Shown: positions 1-9,505 of the stretch, in pieces
Layout: the number at the start of each line of letters is the position of its first letter
Numbering within the stretch: position 1 is the stretch's first letter
From: Arthrobacter sp. StoSoilB20
Lineage (GTDB): Bacteria; Actinomycetota; Actinomycetes; Actinomycetales; Micrococcaceae
DNA: 64,000 nucleotides
Direction of reading: 5' to 3'
Assembly: GCF_019977295.1 (NCBI RefSeq)
Contig: NZ_AP024651.1
Coordinates: forward strand, 434,001 to 498,000
The notes under the pieces: generated by a model
Told to the model about the DNA's origin: nothing
Database searches by the model: none
Seen by the model: the letters and a program-made list of their open reading frames with translations, nothing else
Position numbers and translations under genes: made by a program

Positions 1-335
1 AATGCCGACTAATTTGCGCATGTTTCTCCTAGACAAGGCGTCGAAAGCTCAGCTTCGAGGGATTCGACTGGTCTCCGGCAACGACGCAACGGAGATGGAT
101 AGGTATGGCGGTAAATGCTGGCTGGAATGCCTCTGGAAGGCGCCTTGCTTCACAGGAAATCCTGCGGATTCCTTGAATGCTGTACTGGCGCAGGGCCACG
201 GGATGCAGGTGGTGTGCTTCATCCCGGTCTCCCTCGCCGTCGAGGTCAATGTTGCTCAGTGGACGCTTTGTGGCGTCTATTACAAAGATAATCCGGTCAC
301 CGGAATAAGTCAATGACTTATTCCGATGAGCGGAC
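1..335. other. Left-edge stretch without a convincing gene
   Basis: Open frames exist on both strands (about 104 codons on plus, 94 on minus), but neither product resembles a family I recognise. There is no good ribosome-binding site, and codon use is poorer in third-position G/C than in the neighbours. It may be a decayed gene fragment or the spacer beyond the ROK repressor gene. The only structured element I see is the inverted repeat at 301-325. Confidence 0.4.
301..325. terminator. Perfect 10-bp inverted repeat after the ROK gene
   Basis: CGGAATAAGT and ACTTATTCCG form perfect 10-bp arms around a 5-nt loop. The repeat lies 11 nt beyond the stop codon of the minus-strand ROK gene. The position suits a transcription terminator, but the stem is A/T-rich and no U-run follows on the minus strand. 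An operator for something further left is equally possible. Confidence 0.35.
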
Positions 336-1631
336 TTAGGCGGACAGGTCCTCGGTGACCGGGCCCTGGTCCTGCTTCTGGTCCTGCTCCAAGGACCGCT
401 TCAGCGGTTCGGTCAGCCGGGCAAGGAGCCCGGGAAGGTTTTGCTTGGAGAAGAGCTCGCCGAGCACCAGCTGGGCTGCTCCGACAACCCCGCCCACCTG
501 TTCGTCGATTGCCGACAACTCCACGATCAGGTCAGGTGCGCCCGTTGATGGCAGTCGCTCCAGGACCGCCTGCTGGATGGGCTTGAGCACGATGTCTTTC
601 GCCCGGGCAATGCCACCGCCCACAACCAGCATGTGCGGCGCGAAGAAGCTGACAAGCGTTGCGAGGCTGCTGCCAAGGAGCGCAGCGGTCCGGCTGAGCA
701 GTTCAGTCGCCGCGGCGTCCCCATGCTCGGCGGCCAGCGTGACGTCGTAGGCGCGAACGCGCCCGGATTCCTTGAACACTTTCGCCAGGTAGGGGCTGCG
801 CCCGGTTTCGGCCAGCATCAGGCCATCCCGTTCGATCGCCCACCCGCTGGTGACTGCTTCAAGGCACCCTGTGCGTCCACACCTGCAGGCAACTACCCCG
901 GCTTCGGGAACGGCGACGTGCCCGATGGAGCCGGCCAGTCCATGCGAGCCCCTGTACAGCCTGCTGTCGGTGATGAGGGCGGCTCCAACTCCAGCTCCGG
1001 CTCCGAAATAGAGCAGGTGCTTTGCCTTGGCGGCCCGCGGATTGCTCTCTATCTCAGCCAGGGCGAGGAGGTTGACGCGGTTGTCGACCCATACTGGAAC
1101 AGGCCACCGCGCTGCGAACTCTTCCCGCACCGGGTAGTCGTCCCAGCCGGGCAGGACCGGCACGCCAACGGGGGTGCCGGTATCGAAATTGACCGGCCCT
1201 GAGAGGCCTACGCCGATTCCGAGCATGTTGTTGTGGCCCTGTTCCCTGACCACTTCCTGGATGATCACGTTGACCTGGTCCAGGATCCGGGCGGGCCCTT
1301 CGCCGACGTCGCATAGTTCCCGGTGGCGGGTGCCGAGCAGGGCGCCGGCAAGGTCCGAGGCGCTGATGACCATTTCATTTGATGCGATGTCCACGCCCAC
1401 CACGTAGCCCGCCTGGGCGTTGAGGGACAAGAGCTTTGCTGTCCGCCCTCCTGTAGAGGGGGCGCGGCCGGGGGAGTGGATGAGCCCGATCTGTTCGAGT
1501 TCTGCAACCCGCTCGGCAACGACGCTCCGGCCCAGGCCCACCTGGTCGGTCAGGGTGGCTTGGGTTATGCCCTCTTCCCACCGGATGGTTTCCAATACGG
1601 ATGCCAGTCCGGTGTATCGCTCTATTGCCAT
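336..1631 (-). CDS. ROK-family transcriptional repressor (NagC/XylR type)
   Basis: The 431-residue product has an N-terminal winged helix-turn-helix at about residues 10-65 and a ROK sugar-kinase-like domain at about 75-390. The ROK zinc motif is visible as CRCGRTGCLE. The sugar/ATP fold shows as VGVDIAS and GVGLSGPVNFDTG, with a glycine-rich GAGAGVGAAL segment. An N-terminal HTH marks it as a regulator rather than a true sugar kinase. It is divergent from the GH3-GH106-GH43 operon, with a palindrome between them, so it most likely represses that operon until an oligosaccharide or sugar inducer binds. The specific inducer cannot be read from the sequence. Confidence 0.9.
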   Translation of the reverse strand: MAIERYTGLASVLETIRWEEGITQATLTDQVGLGRSVVAERVAELEQIGLIHSPGRAPSTGGRTAKLLSLNAQAGYVVGVDIASNEMVISASDLAGALLGTRHRELCDVGEGPARILDQVNVIIQEVVREQGHNNMLGIGVGLSGPVNFDTGTPVGVPVLPGWDDYPVREEFAARWPVPVWVDNRVNLLALAEIESNPRAAKAKHLLYFGAGAGVGAALITDSRLYRGSHGLAGSIGHVAVPEAGVVACRCGRTGCLEAVTSGWAIERDGLMLAETGRSPYLAKVFKESGRVRAYDVTLAAEHGDAAATELLSRTAALLGSSLATLVSFFAPHMLVVGGGIARAKDIVLKPIQQAVLERLPSTGAPDLIVELSAIDEQVGGVVGAAQLVLGELFSKQNLPGLLARLTEPLKRSLEQDQKQDQGPVTEDLSA

Positions 1632-1755
1632 CAGATCTCTTCCTGCATGCCGTCGCCCACCGCGTCAGTGCCGTGGTGATGAATCCAGTCCGCAAAGCGA
1701 AGCCGTTCGGGCACTTCCACGTGCCATCATCCTCCAGCTTCGCGTCGCCAAACAA

Positions 1756-1775
1756 TAAAAGTCTAGCAACTTTTA
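1756..1775. promoter_or_regulatory. Candidate ROK operator palindrome
   Basis: TAAAAGT at 1756-1762 and ACTTTTA at 1769-1775 are perfect 7-bp arms separated by CTAGCA. The site lies in the divergent spacer between the ROK repressor gene and the GH3 gene, about 50 bp upstream of the GH3 start. It is A/T-rich in a G/C-rich surround, as ROK operators usually are. That it is this repressor's site is inferred from position and symmetry only. Confidence 0.55.
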
Positions 1776-1822
1776 CCGGTCATCGGATAAACTATATGAA
1801 ACCCATCACACAAGGAGGCCGC

Positions 1823-3682
1823 GTGCGGCGATCTGTTTCAACCACTGAAGACGGTGTCCAGTACCGGGACTTGAACGGGAACGGTGTACTGGATCCCTAC
1901 GAAGATCCCCGCCTGGATGCGGCAACGCGCGCCGCGGATCTCCTGTCGCGTTTGTCGGTGGAAGAAAAAGTCGGACTGCTGTTCAACACGGTCATGGTCG
2001 TCGGTGAGCCGGGGGACCACGATGCCGCCAGCCCCTTCGGGCCCGAGACTCCCCGCGACTTTGTGGTGGGCAGGTCCATCAACCACTTCAACGTTGGCCA
2101 CTTCCCTTCGGCGGAACACATGGCCCGCTGGCAGAACGCCATGCAGGAACTCGCCGAGCTCACCCCGCACGGGATCCCCATTACTTTTGGCACCGATCCC
2201 CGCCACGGTTTCGCACAAAATGACGGAATGGCCTTTGCCGCCGGCTCGTTCTCGCAGTGGCCCGAGCCCATGGGGCTGGCCGCTCTCGGCGACGCCGCCG
2301 TCGTCAGCGACTTCGCACAGACGGCCAGGAGCGAGTACGTCGCGGTCGGACTCCGCGCGGCCCTTCATCCACAGCTTGACCTGGCATCTGATCCCCGCTG
2401 GGCCCGTCAACTGCAGAGCTTCAGTTCAATTCCTGCGGTTGCCTCGGAGTACGGTGCGCTGCTCATCGCAGGACTGCAGGGCCAAAAGCTGTCCTCCACG
2501 AGCGTCGCCTGCACCGCCAAGCACTTCCCGGGCGGTGGCGCGCAGGAAGACGGAGAGGACCCGCACTTCCCCTCGGGCAAGGCCCAGGTCTACCCCGGCG
2601 GGAACTTCGAAGAGCACCTGGCCCCCTTCCGGGAGGCGATCGCCGCCGGCACCAGCGCGATCATGCCTTACTACTCACTGGCGAAAGACCTGGTTATCGA
2701 CGGTACCGAAGTGGAGGAGGTGGGCTTTTCGTACAACAAGTATTTGATCACCTCCCTTCTTCGCGGGCAGCTCGGCTTCGAGGGGGTTATCCTCACTGAC
2801 TGGCAGCTGGTCACGGACCTCGAGGTCTTCGGCCTGCCCTTCCCTGCCAAAGCGTGGGGCGTGGAGCACCTCAGCCCGCTGGAGCGGGTGGAGAGGCTTT
2901 TCGACGCCGGTGTGGACCAGCTTGGGGGCGAATCCTGCACCGAGTTGGTGCTTGAGCTGCTGGCCGACGGCAGGTTGTCCCCGGAACGGGTTGATGCTTC
3001 TGTGCTGAGGATCCTCCAGGTTAAATTCGAGCTCGGTCTCTTCGACAATCCCTACGTTGACGTGGATGCTGTCAGCGCGGTGGTCGGTTCGGCCCCGTTC
3101 CGTGACGCCGGACACCGCGCCCAGGCGGAATCAGTGACGATCCTCAAGAACGATGGGTTGCTGCCGCTGCCGGCAGACACCCGGGTATATGTCGAAGGCA
3201 TCAACCCGGATGTCGTCGGGGATCGGGTCACCCTTGTGGATGACGCGAAGGATGCCGACATGGCTCTGGTCCGCCTCACGGTCCCCTACGAACCCCGCAA
3301 CGAGTACTTCCTGGACGCCATGACGCACCAGGGAAGCCTCGACTTCCCGGAGGAAGACATAGCGCGGGTGAGGGCCCTGGCAGAAGAACTCCCTGTCATC
3401 CTGGACGTCTACTTGGAACGGGCAGGAATCCTGACCCCCTTCGTGGACATTGCCTCGGCCATCACCGCTAACTTCGGTGCCTCCGACGCTGCCCTGTTCG
3501 ACGCCTTAACGGGCGCTATCCCGCCCAAAGGCCGGTTGCCGATTGAGCTGCCGCGCTCCATGGCCGCCGTCGAAGCTTCACATCCTGACGTGCCCAATGA
3601 CACCGAAGACCCGCTCTACCCCTACGGTGCCGGCCTCAGCCTGCCATCAACTGCCCGGAGCGAATCCGGAATGCACACGTGA
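1823..3682 (+). CDS. GH3-family glycoside hydrolase (beta-glucosidase/beta-xylosidase-like)
   Basis: The 619-residue product is a retaining exo-beta-glycosidase by family. The N-terminal (beta/alpha)8 domain shows KHFPGGG near residue 233 and the nucleophile motif GVILTDW with Asp326. A C-terminal alpha/beta domain (AESVTILKNDGLLPL and following) completes the GH3 core. No signal peptide is seen, so it probably acts on imported oligosaccharides in the cytoplasm. I chose GTG at 1823 because AAGGAGG ends 4 nt before it. An in-frame ATG at 1796 lies before that Shine-Dalgarno and has no site of its own. It is the first gene of a three-gene operon facing a ROK repressor. Beta-glucosidase and beta-xylosidase activities are both possible. 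Confidence 0.88.
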   Translation: MRRSVSTTEDGVQYRDLNGNGVLDPYEDPRLDAATRAADLLSRLSVEEKVGLLFNTVMVVGEPGDHDAASPFGPETPRDFVVGRSINHFNVGHFPSAEHMARWQNAMQELAELTPHGIPITFGTDPRHGFAQNDGMAFAAGSFSQWPEPMGLAALGDAAVVSDFAQTARSEYVAVGLRAALHPQLDLASDPRWARQLQSFSSIPAVASEYGALLIAGLQGQKLSSTSVACTAKHFPGGGAQEDGEDPHFPSGKAQVYPGGNFEEHLAPFREAIAAGTSAIMPYYSLAKDLVIDGTEVEEVGFSYNKYLITSLLRGQLGFEGVILTDWQLVTDLEVFGLPFPAKAWGVEHLSPLERVERLFDAGVDQLGGESCTELVLELLADGRLSPERVDASVLRILQVKFELGLFDNPYVDVDAVSAVVGSAPFRDAGHRAQAESVTILKNDGLLPLPADTRVYVEGINPDVVGDRVTLVDDAKDADMALVRLTVPYEPRNEYFLDAMTHQGSLDFPEEDIARVRALAEELPVILDVYLERAGILTPFVDIASAITANFGASDAALFDALTGAIPPKGRLPIELPRSMAAVEASHPDVPNDTEDPLYPYGAGLSLPSTARSESGMHT

Positions 3683-6600
3683 ACGGGATGACCGGAAAAC
3701 ATCAATCGGGCGAGGTTTCCTGGAGTGAGTTCGTCGATGCCCCGGATTCGGCGCGGCCACGTGCCTGGTGGCACTGGATGGACGGCAACGTAGAACATGA
3801 AGGCATCCGCGCTGACCTCCGCTGGCTCCACTCGGTGGGCGTCCGGGGCGTCCAGGCCTTCGACGGCGCGCTGGGGAATCCGCTCGTGGTGGAGGAAGCC
3901 GTGATTCCCGGAAGCAAGCAGTGGCGCGAAGCCATTGACGTTGCCGTCGCTACCGCCCACGAGCTCGGCTTGGACTTCACTGTTGCCACATCGGCCGGTT
4001 GGAGTGCCTCGGGGGCTCCGTGGGTTGATAAGGCCGATGCCATGCGCAAGCTGGTGTGGTCGCAGACTGTGGTCGAAGGCGGCGAACCGGCCCAGCTCAA
4101 CCATCTGCCGGACATCGCAGGGCCGTACCAGGACATCCCAAAATGGGGATCGGGCCCCGGAATTGAGCCGGATGAAGGGTCGGGAGATGCGAAAGACCTG
4201 TTTGCCTTGGCCATCCCTTTCCACAGCGTCCACGATGCTTTGGAGCCCGCTTTCGTGCGCAGCTCCGATTCGCCCGCCGAAGCGGTCAGCGTCGGCCATG
4301 CCGCCGTCGTCGAAGGTTTCCGCCTGGCGCGCGATCCTGACAACCATTCGGTCGCCTGGGTTGAACAGTCCTTTGCCGCGCCGGTGACGGTGCGTTCGTG
4401 CGTCATCGAGCTCCCGGGCCCCCACGGCTTCGGTGCGGCTCCGCCCGCCAGTGCCACGCTTCAGGTCCGGGATGCCGACGGCGGTTACGTCACCGTCTGC
4501 ACCCTCCCGGCGACGCAGTGTCCGTCCCGGAGCATGTCCTTCGCCCCGGTCAGCGGTACCCACTTTCGGGTGCTGTTGCAGGCTGAGGGGATATCGACCG
4601 TCCTGGCAGCGTTCGAGAAAGGCGTGGTGCCCCCGCCGGTGTTCCGGCCGCTCAGCGAGTACGTGGTCACCACCTTTGCACTCTACGAAGCCGGCATGCC
4701 CGCGCACCGGGAGGCCAAGAGCGGCTTCGCAACGGCAACCGACTACGACGAGCTGGAGACTGATCCGCGGGCAGGAACCGGGGTGGTTCCGCTGGCCGGG
4801 ATCCTTGATGTCAGCAGCCGGGTTTCACGGGGAATGCTTTCGAGCCCGCTCCCGGAGGGTACGTGGCGGGTCATTCGCTTCGGGGCCTCCCTGACGGGAC
4901 AGACCAACGGGCCGGCCCTCCCGGAAGCCACCGGGCTCGAGGTCGACAAACTCGACAGCGAAAGGGTGCGGCGCTATATCTCCACCCATCTGGCACAGTT
5001 CGGTGACGCCCCGATTGACGGCCTCCTGAGCGACAGCATTGAGGCCGGGCTGCAGAACATCACGGACCAGCTCCACCACCGGTTCTTCGATCGCCGGGGC
5101 TACGACATGATCCCCTGGATGCTTTCCGTGGCCGGTTTTTTGGTGGAGGACCCGGCATCCACTGACCTCTTCCTTGCCGATTTCCGGCGGACGATCGCTG
5201 AGGTATTCGCTGAGTCGTACTACGGAACGTTGTCCGAAGAAGCGCACAAGCGCGGCGCGATCTACTACGCCGAGGCGTTGGAAGACCGCAGGCCGCAGCT
5301 CGGCGATGATCTTGCCATGCGCTCGCACGCAGACGTTCCGATGGGAGCCATGTGGACCTTCAGTCCTGAAGGAGGCCCGGCCCCCACCTACGTGGCGGAC
5401 CTGAAAGGGGCGTCGTCGGTGGCGCACGTTTACGGGCGCAGCCGCACGGGCGCTGAAGCTTTCACCTCAGGACGGAACCCGTGGAGTGATTCGCCTAAGT
5501 CGTTGAAACACGTCGCCGACCTCCAGCTCACCTTGGGGGTGACCCGCTTCTGCCTCCATACTTCCCCGCACCAACCCAGCCAGGTACCGCCACCCGGGAT
5601 CGCCCTGGCGCCCTCGCTCGGGCAGTCCTTTACCCGCAACGAAACCTGGGCATCCAGTGCCAGGCCTTGGGTGGACTACTTGGCCCGGTGCTCCCATCTG
5701 CTGTCCTTGGGCAGGCCGGCGGTGGATATTGCCTACTTCATAGGGGAGGAAGCCCCTGTCACCGCCCTCTTCGGCAACACCTTCAACCACGATGTTCCCG
5801 TTGACTACGACTACGACTACATCGGCCCGGACGCACTCGGTACTGTCATGGATGTTGAAGAGGGGGAGCTGCGGGCAGGCGCCTCCCGCTACAAGCTGCT
5901 CTATCTGGGCGGCGCCTGCCACCGCATGAGCACAGGCGCGCTGCGCGCAATCCTGCGACTGGTGGAACAGGGGGCTGTGGTCGTTGGGCAACGTCCAACG
6001 GCCCTGCGCTCACTTGCTGACGACCCTCATGAACATCAACGGCTCTGCGAGGCGATCTGGGGCAGCTGGAACAGCGGCCAAGTTTACGCCACCGCAGACC
6101 TGGCATCCGTGCTGCGGGATCATTTTCCACCCCGGGTGATAATCGGGGACCCCCGCGTAAGGCGGATCGCCCGTTGGCTCGGTGATGACCAGCCTCTGCT
6201 GTTCATCGCCAACCCAGCCAATGAAGAGTTGCGCACCACGGTGACCCTGCCGGACTCCGATGGCACGTTCGTTGCCTGGAACCCGGTGACACTGGAACAA
6301 CATGCCCTCACACCCGCGGAAGGTGGAGAGGGTTTCGACGTATGGCTGCCCCCTTATGGTTCGCTCTTCATCCTCACGGGTGAAGCCGGGCCTCGTCCCG
6401 AAAAGGAGTGGCTCGCGGAGGTCAGCGGAGAATGGACCCTCACCATCCCGGGCTCGGATCCTGTGCAGCTGGCCCACGCCGCCTTCTGGACAGATCCCGG
6501 AATCGGGGCGGTGGACTTCTCTGGAACGGCCACTTACGAGGTTGATTTCCAGCTCCACGGCCCCGAACTCCCGCACGCCATCCAGTTCGCCGAGGTTTCT

Positions 6601-6867
6601 GATGTAGCGCAGGTCAATATCAACGGAGAAGAGTCCGGAATTCTCTGGACCGCTCCTTACAGGGTGTCCACCAACGCGCTCAAGCCAGGGATGAACCGCA
6701 TCCGGATCAGCGTCACCAACCCGTGGCGCAACCGGCTGATTGCTGAAGCCCGCAGCAGCACCGGGACGCTCTTCCCGCCCATGACCGCCGTGTTCAACAA
6801 TGAAGCCGGGATCCTGCCCGCAGGGTTACTGGGACCACTGCATTTGGTCTACGGAGACCGCCCATGA
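3679..6867 (+). CDS. GH106-type alpha-L-rhamnosidase-like glycoside hydrolase
   Basis: This 1062-residue protein opens with PRAWWHWMDGNVEHEGI and a DLRWL...GVRGVQAFDG segment, the hallmark start of GH106 enzymes (family PF17132), which remove alpha-L-rhamnose from rhamnogalacturonan-type pectin. The core barrel spans roughly residues 20-700. The C-terminal part (about 830-1060) is beta-rich and ends in a galactose-binding-like module (FSGTATYEVDF...NINGEESGILWTAPYR). There is no signal peptide, so action on imported fragments is likely. Its GTG start overlaps the GH3 stop as GTGA; an in-frame ATG at 3688 is the alternative. The substrate could be another deoxy- or hexose linkage; rhamnose is inferred from the family. 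Confidence 0.85.
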   Translation: MNGMTGKHQSGEVSWSEFVDAPDSARPRAWWHWMDGNVEHEGIRADLRWLHSVGVRGVQAFDGALGNPLVVEEAVIPGSKQWREAIDVAVATAHELGLDFTVATSAGWSASGAPWVDKADAMRKLVWSQTVVEGGEPAQLNHLPDIAGPYQDIPKWGSGPGIEPDEGSGDAKDLFALAIPFHSVHDALEPAFVRSSDSPAEAVSVGHAAVVEGFRLARDPDNHSVAWVEQSFAAPVTVRSCVIELPGPHGFGAAPPASATLQVRDADGGYVTVCTLPATQCPSRSMSFAPVSGTHFRVLLQAEGISTVLAAFEKGVVPPPVFRPLSEYVVTTFALYEAGMPAHREAKSGFATATDYDELETDPRAGTGVVPLAGILDVSSRVSRGMLSSPLPEGTWRVIRFGASLTGQTNGPALPEATGLEVDKLDSERVRRYISTHLAQFGDAPIDGLLSDSIEAGLQNITDQLHHRFFDRRGYDMIPWMLSVAGFLVEDPASTDLFLADFRRTIAEVFAESYYGTLSEEAHKRGAIYYAEALEDRRPQLGDDLAMRSHADVPMGAMWTFSPEGGPAPTYVADLKGASSVAHVYGRSRTGAEAFTSGRNPWSDSPKSLKHVADLQLTLGVTRFCLHTSPHQPSQVPPPGIALAPSLGQSFTRNETWASSARPWVDYLARCSHLLSLGRPAVDIAYFIGEEAPVTALFGNTFNHDVPVDYDYDYIGPDALGTVMDVEEGELRAGASRYKLLYLGGACHRMSTGALRAILRLVEQGAVVVGQRPTALRSLADDPHEHQRLCEAIWGSWNSGQVYATADLASVLRDHFPPRVIIGDPRVRRIARWLGDDQPLLFIANPANEELRTTVTLPDSDGTFVAWNPVTLEQHALTPAEGGEGFDVWLPPYGSLFILTGEAGPRPEKEWLAEVSGEWTLTIPGSDPVQLAHAAFWTDPGIGAVDFSGTATYEVDFQLHGPELPHAIQFAEVSDVAQVNINGEESGILWTAPYRVSTNALKPGMNRIRISVTNPWRNRLIAEARSSTGTLFPPMTAVFNNEAGILPAGLLGPLHLVYGDRP

Positions 6868-8459
6868 TCCCCACTAGTGAAAAGACTGGATGCATGAAAA
6901 ACCAAGCAATGACTTCCGCCGCGGCGCTGGAGGGCCAACGCCAGGCCGACCTCGGCGACGGAACATACCTGAACCCGATCTTTGCCGGGGACCACCCGGA
7001 CCCGGCAATCCTGCGCGACGGTGACGACTACTACGTGACCTTCTCGTCGTTTGAATCCACGCCCGGACTGGTCATCTGGCACTCGAAGGACCTGCTGAAC
7101 TGGCAACCGCTGGGCCCGGCCCTTTCGACGCCGATCGGCTGTGTCTTCGCAGTGGACATGTGCAAGGTGGACGGCCGGTACTTCATCTACATTCCGGTCA
7201 TCCCCACTGCCGTCTCCCCGGACCCCAAAGCGCCTGTCCTGACCTATGTCATCCATGCCGAAAACATGGCCGGGCCCTGGAGTGAGCCCATCAGCCTGGG
7301 CATCGAAGGGCACATCGATCCCGGGCATGTGGTGGGGGAGGACGGGAAACGCTATCTTTTCCTCAGCGGTGTCAGCCGTGTCCGGCTTACCGACGACGGA
7401 TTGGCCACAGCCGGCCCCGTGGAACACGCCTACGATGGCTGGCGCTACCCCGACGATTGGGTTGTTGAGGCCTACGCCCTGGAGGGGCCAAAACTGACCC
7501 GCCGCGGCGAGTACTTCTATCTCACGACGGCGGTTGGCGGCACCTCCGGTCCGCCCACCGGGCATATGGTCACCGTGGCCAGGTCCCGCTCCATTGATGG
7601 CCCCTGGGAGGACTGTCCCCGCAACCCCATCATCAGGACGTGGGATGCAGGTGAGCCCTGGTGGAGCAAGGGCCATGCCACGTTGTTTGAGGGCCCCAAC
7701 GGCCAATGGTGGAGCATTTATCACGGCTATGAGAAGGGCTTCGCCACCCTCGGCCGGCAGACACTGTTGGAACCCATCGAATGGGACGGGGACGGATGGC
7801 CCAGGGCAGGCGGGGGAGACCTTTCAGCACCGTTGCCTGCGCCACTGCCAGTGCCGGTTTCAGTTCCGGCTGCCTCACCGGCACCCGGCCAGGGCCACGG
7901 AGTTCCTTTGTCCGACGACTTTTCCACGGAGCGCTTTGGAACCCAGTGGTCGTTCCACTCACCGTCCAAGGATGAATACCTTCGGGCATCCTTCGACGAC
8001 GGACTGGTCCTGCAGTCCCGCGGAACCGCCCCCTCGGACAGCTCGCCGCTAACGTGCATTGTTGGCGACAAGCGCTACGAGATCACGGTGGAAATGGAAG
8101 TGCGTGGCGATGCCCAGGGCGGGATGCTGTTGTACTACAGCGACCGCCTGTTCTGCGGCATGGGCCACGACGGCGGCCGCATGACGAGTTACCGTGCCGG
8201 CAGGGCCATCCCTTACTGGCGTGAACCAGCCCCTGCAGCCCGGACCATGCACCTTCGGATAGTCAATGACAACCACATCGTCACCCAGTACTACAGCCTG
8301 GACGGGATCGACTGGACCAGGCATGGACTTCGTTTCAACGTGGAGGGTTACAACACAAATACGGCCGACGAACTCCTCAGCCTGCGCCCGGCACTGTTTG
8401 CTTCCGGGGCGGGGGAAGTGCGGTTCAGGAACTTCAACTATCGCGTTCTGGACGACTGA
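6864..8459 (+). CDS. GH43-family glycoside hydrolase (beta-xylosidase/arabinofuranosidase-like)
   Basis: The 531-residue protein has a five-bladed propeller domain (about residues 35-330) with the general-base motif DHPDPA (Asp46) and an acid motif ALEGPKL with Glu near residue 207. A proline/alanine-rich linker (about 330-350) leads to a concanavalin-like C-terminal domain (about 355-528), as in GH43 subfamilies 11/12. These enzymes release xylose or arabinofuranose by inversion. No secretion signal is seen. The ATG overlaps the upstream stop as ATGA. An internal ATG at codon 11 is an alternative start, because the first ten residues look unlike the family. It closes the ROK-controlled operon with GH3 and GH106 enzymes. 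Confidence 0.88.
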   Translation: MIPTSEKTGCMKNQAMTSAAALEGQRQADLGDGTYLNPIFAGDHPDPAILRDGDDYYVTFSSFESTPGLVIWHSKDLLNWQPLGPALSTPIGCVFAVDMCKVDGRYFIYIPVIPTAVSPDPKAPVLTYVIHAENMAGPWSEPISLGIEGHIDPGHVVGEDGKRYLFLSGVSRVRLTDDGLATAGPVEHAYDGWRYPDDWVVEAYALEGPKLTRRGEYFYLTTAVGGTSGPPTGHMVTVARSRSIDGPWEDCPRNPIIRTWDAGEPWWSKGHATLFEGPNGQWWSIYHGYEKGFATLGRQTLLEPIEWDGDGWPRAGGGDLSAPLPAPLPVPVSVPAASPAPGQGHGVPLSDDFSTERFGTQWSFHSPSKDEYLRASFDDGLVLQSRGTAPSDSSPLTCIVGDKRYEITVEMEVRGDAQGGMLLYYSDRLFCGMGHDGGRMTSYRAGRAIPYWREPAPAARTMHLRIVNDNHIVTQYYSLDGIDWTRHGLRFNVEGYNTNTADELLSLRPALFASGAGEVRFRNFNYRVLDD

Positions 8460-8554
8460 GCAGTCTCCGGAGTCCGCTTGGCGCGGGCTGCCGCCATTGA
8501 GGAAAATATGCGACGCCGGGACACCTTCCGGCAGCGGTTGGGTACGGTTTCCCT

Positions 8555-9505
8555 ATGGCGGCATCCCAGAAGCGAACAGAGTCCGGCTCCACCTTGCTCA
8601 CGGTCATCATCGCGTTCGTGGCGAACGCGCTGGTTGCGGCGGCAAAGTCGGTGGCGGCTGCCCTGACGGGTTCGGCGTCGATGACTGCCGAAGCCGCACA
8701 CTCCTGGGCTGACACCGGCAACCAGGTTTTCCTGTTCATCGCCGAACGCCGCTCCCAACGCCCGCGGGACAAGGGCCATCCGATGGGCTATGGCCGCGAA
8801 GCGTACGTGTGGTCGATGTTTGCCGCTTTCGGGCTCTTCACCGCCGGAGCGGTGGTGTCCATCATGCACGGCATCCAGGAAATCATTGAGCCGGAACCGG
8901 CCTCGGACTTCACTATCGCGTATGTGGTGCTCGCAGTGGCTTTTGTCCTGGAAGGATTCTCCTTTGCGCAGGCCTTCCGGCAGACGAGGAAAGCCGCCCG
9001 GCAGCTGGAACGCCGCACCCTGGAGCAGGTCCTGGTCAGCTCCGATCCCACCCTGCGCGCCGTCTTCGCCGAGGATGCTGCCGCGCTGATAGGGCTGGTA
9101 GTGGCCTTCATTGGTGTTTTCCTGCATCAAATCACCGGATCACCCCTGCCGGATGCCGTTGGCTCGATCGTTGTTGGGGTCCTGTTGGCGATAGTTGCCG
9201 TGGTGCTGATCGACCGCAACCGGCGGTTCCTGGTGGGCCAGGGTGTCACTCCGGACATTGAGCGCTCCATGGCACTGAGGCTTCTGGAACACCGGGACAT
9301 CGCCCGGCTCACCTATCTGCACCTGGAATTCGTGGGTCCGCGGAAGCTCTACCTTGTGGCGGCAGTGGACCTGCAGGGGGACCACCCGGAGCACGAAGTC
9401 GCCGTGGCCCTGCGCAGGATCGAGCGCGAACTCGAAGACCACGAAACTGTGGAAGAGGCTGTGCTGACATTGGCCACTTCGGACGAGGCAGCCCTCTCTC
9501 CCTAG
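8555..9505 (+). CDS. Cation diffusion facilitator (CDF) family metal exporter
   Basis: The 316-residue membrane protein has the CDF arrangement of about six transmembrane helices. The metal-site motif MTAEAAHSWADTGNQ lies in helix 2, with a second acidic site in AEDAAALIGLVVAF (helix 5). A cytoplasmic C-terminal domain (about 215-316) resembles the CDF dimerisation domain. Family members exchange divalent metal (Zn2+, Co2+, Fe2+ or Mn2+) for protons. Metal choice cannot be read from the motifs. The gene stands alone. Its stop codon overlaps the stop of the convergent regulator gene in a shared CTAG at 9502-9505. Confidence 0.9.
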   Translation: MAASQKRTESGSTLLTVIIAFVANALVAAAKSVAAALTGSASMTAEAAHSWADTGNQVFLFIAERRSQRPRDKGHPMGYGREAYVWSMFAAFGLFTAGAVVSIMHGIQEIIEPEPASDFTIAYVVLAVAFVLEGFSFAQAFRQTRKAARQLERRTLEQVLVSSDPTLRAVFAEDAAALIGLVVAFIGVFLHQITGSPLPDAVGSIVVGVLLAIVAVVLIDRNRRFLVGQGVTPDIERSMALRLLEHRDIARLTYLHLEFVGPRKLYLVAAVDLQGDHPEHEVAVALRRIERELEDHETVEEAVLTLATSDEAALSP

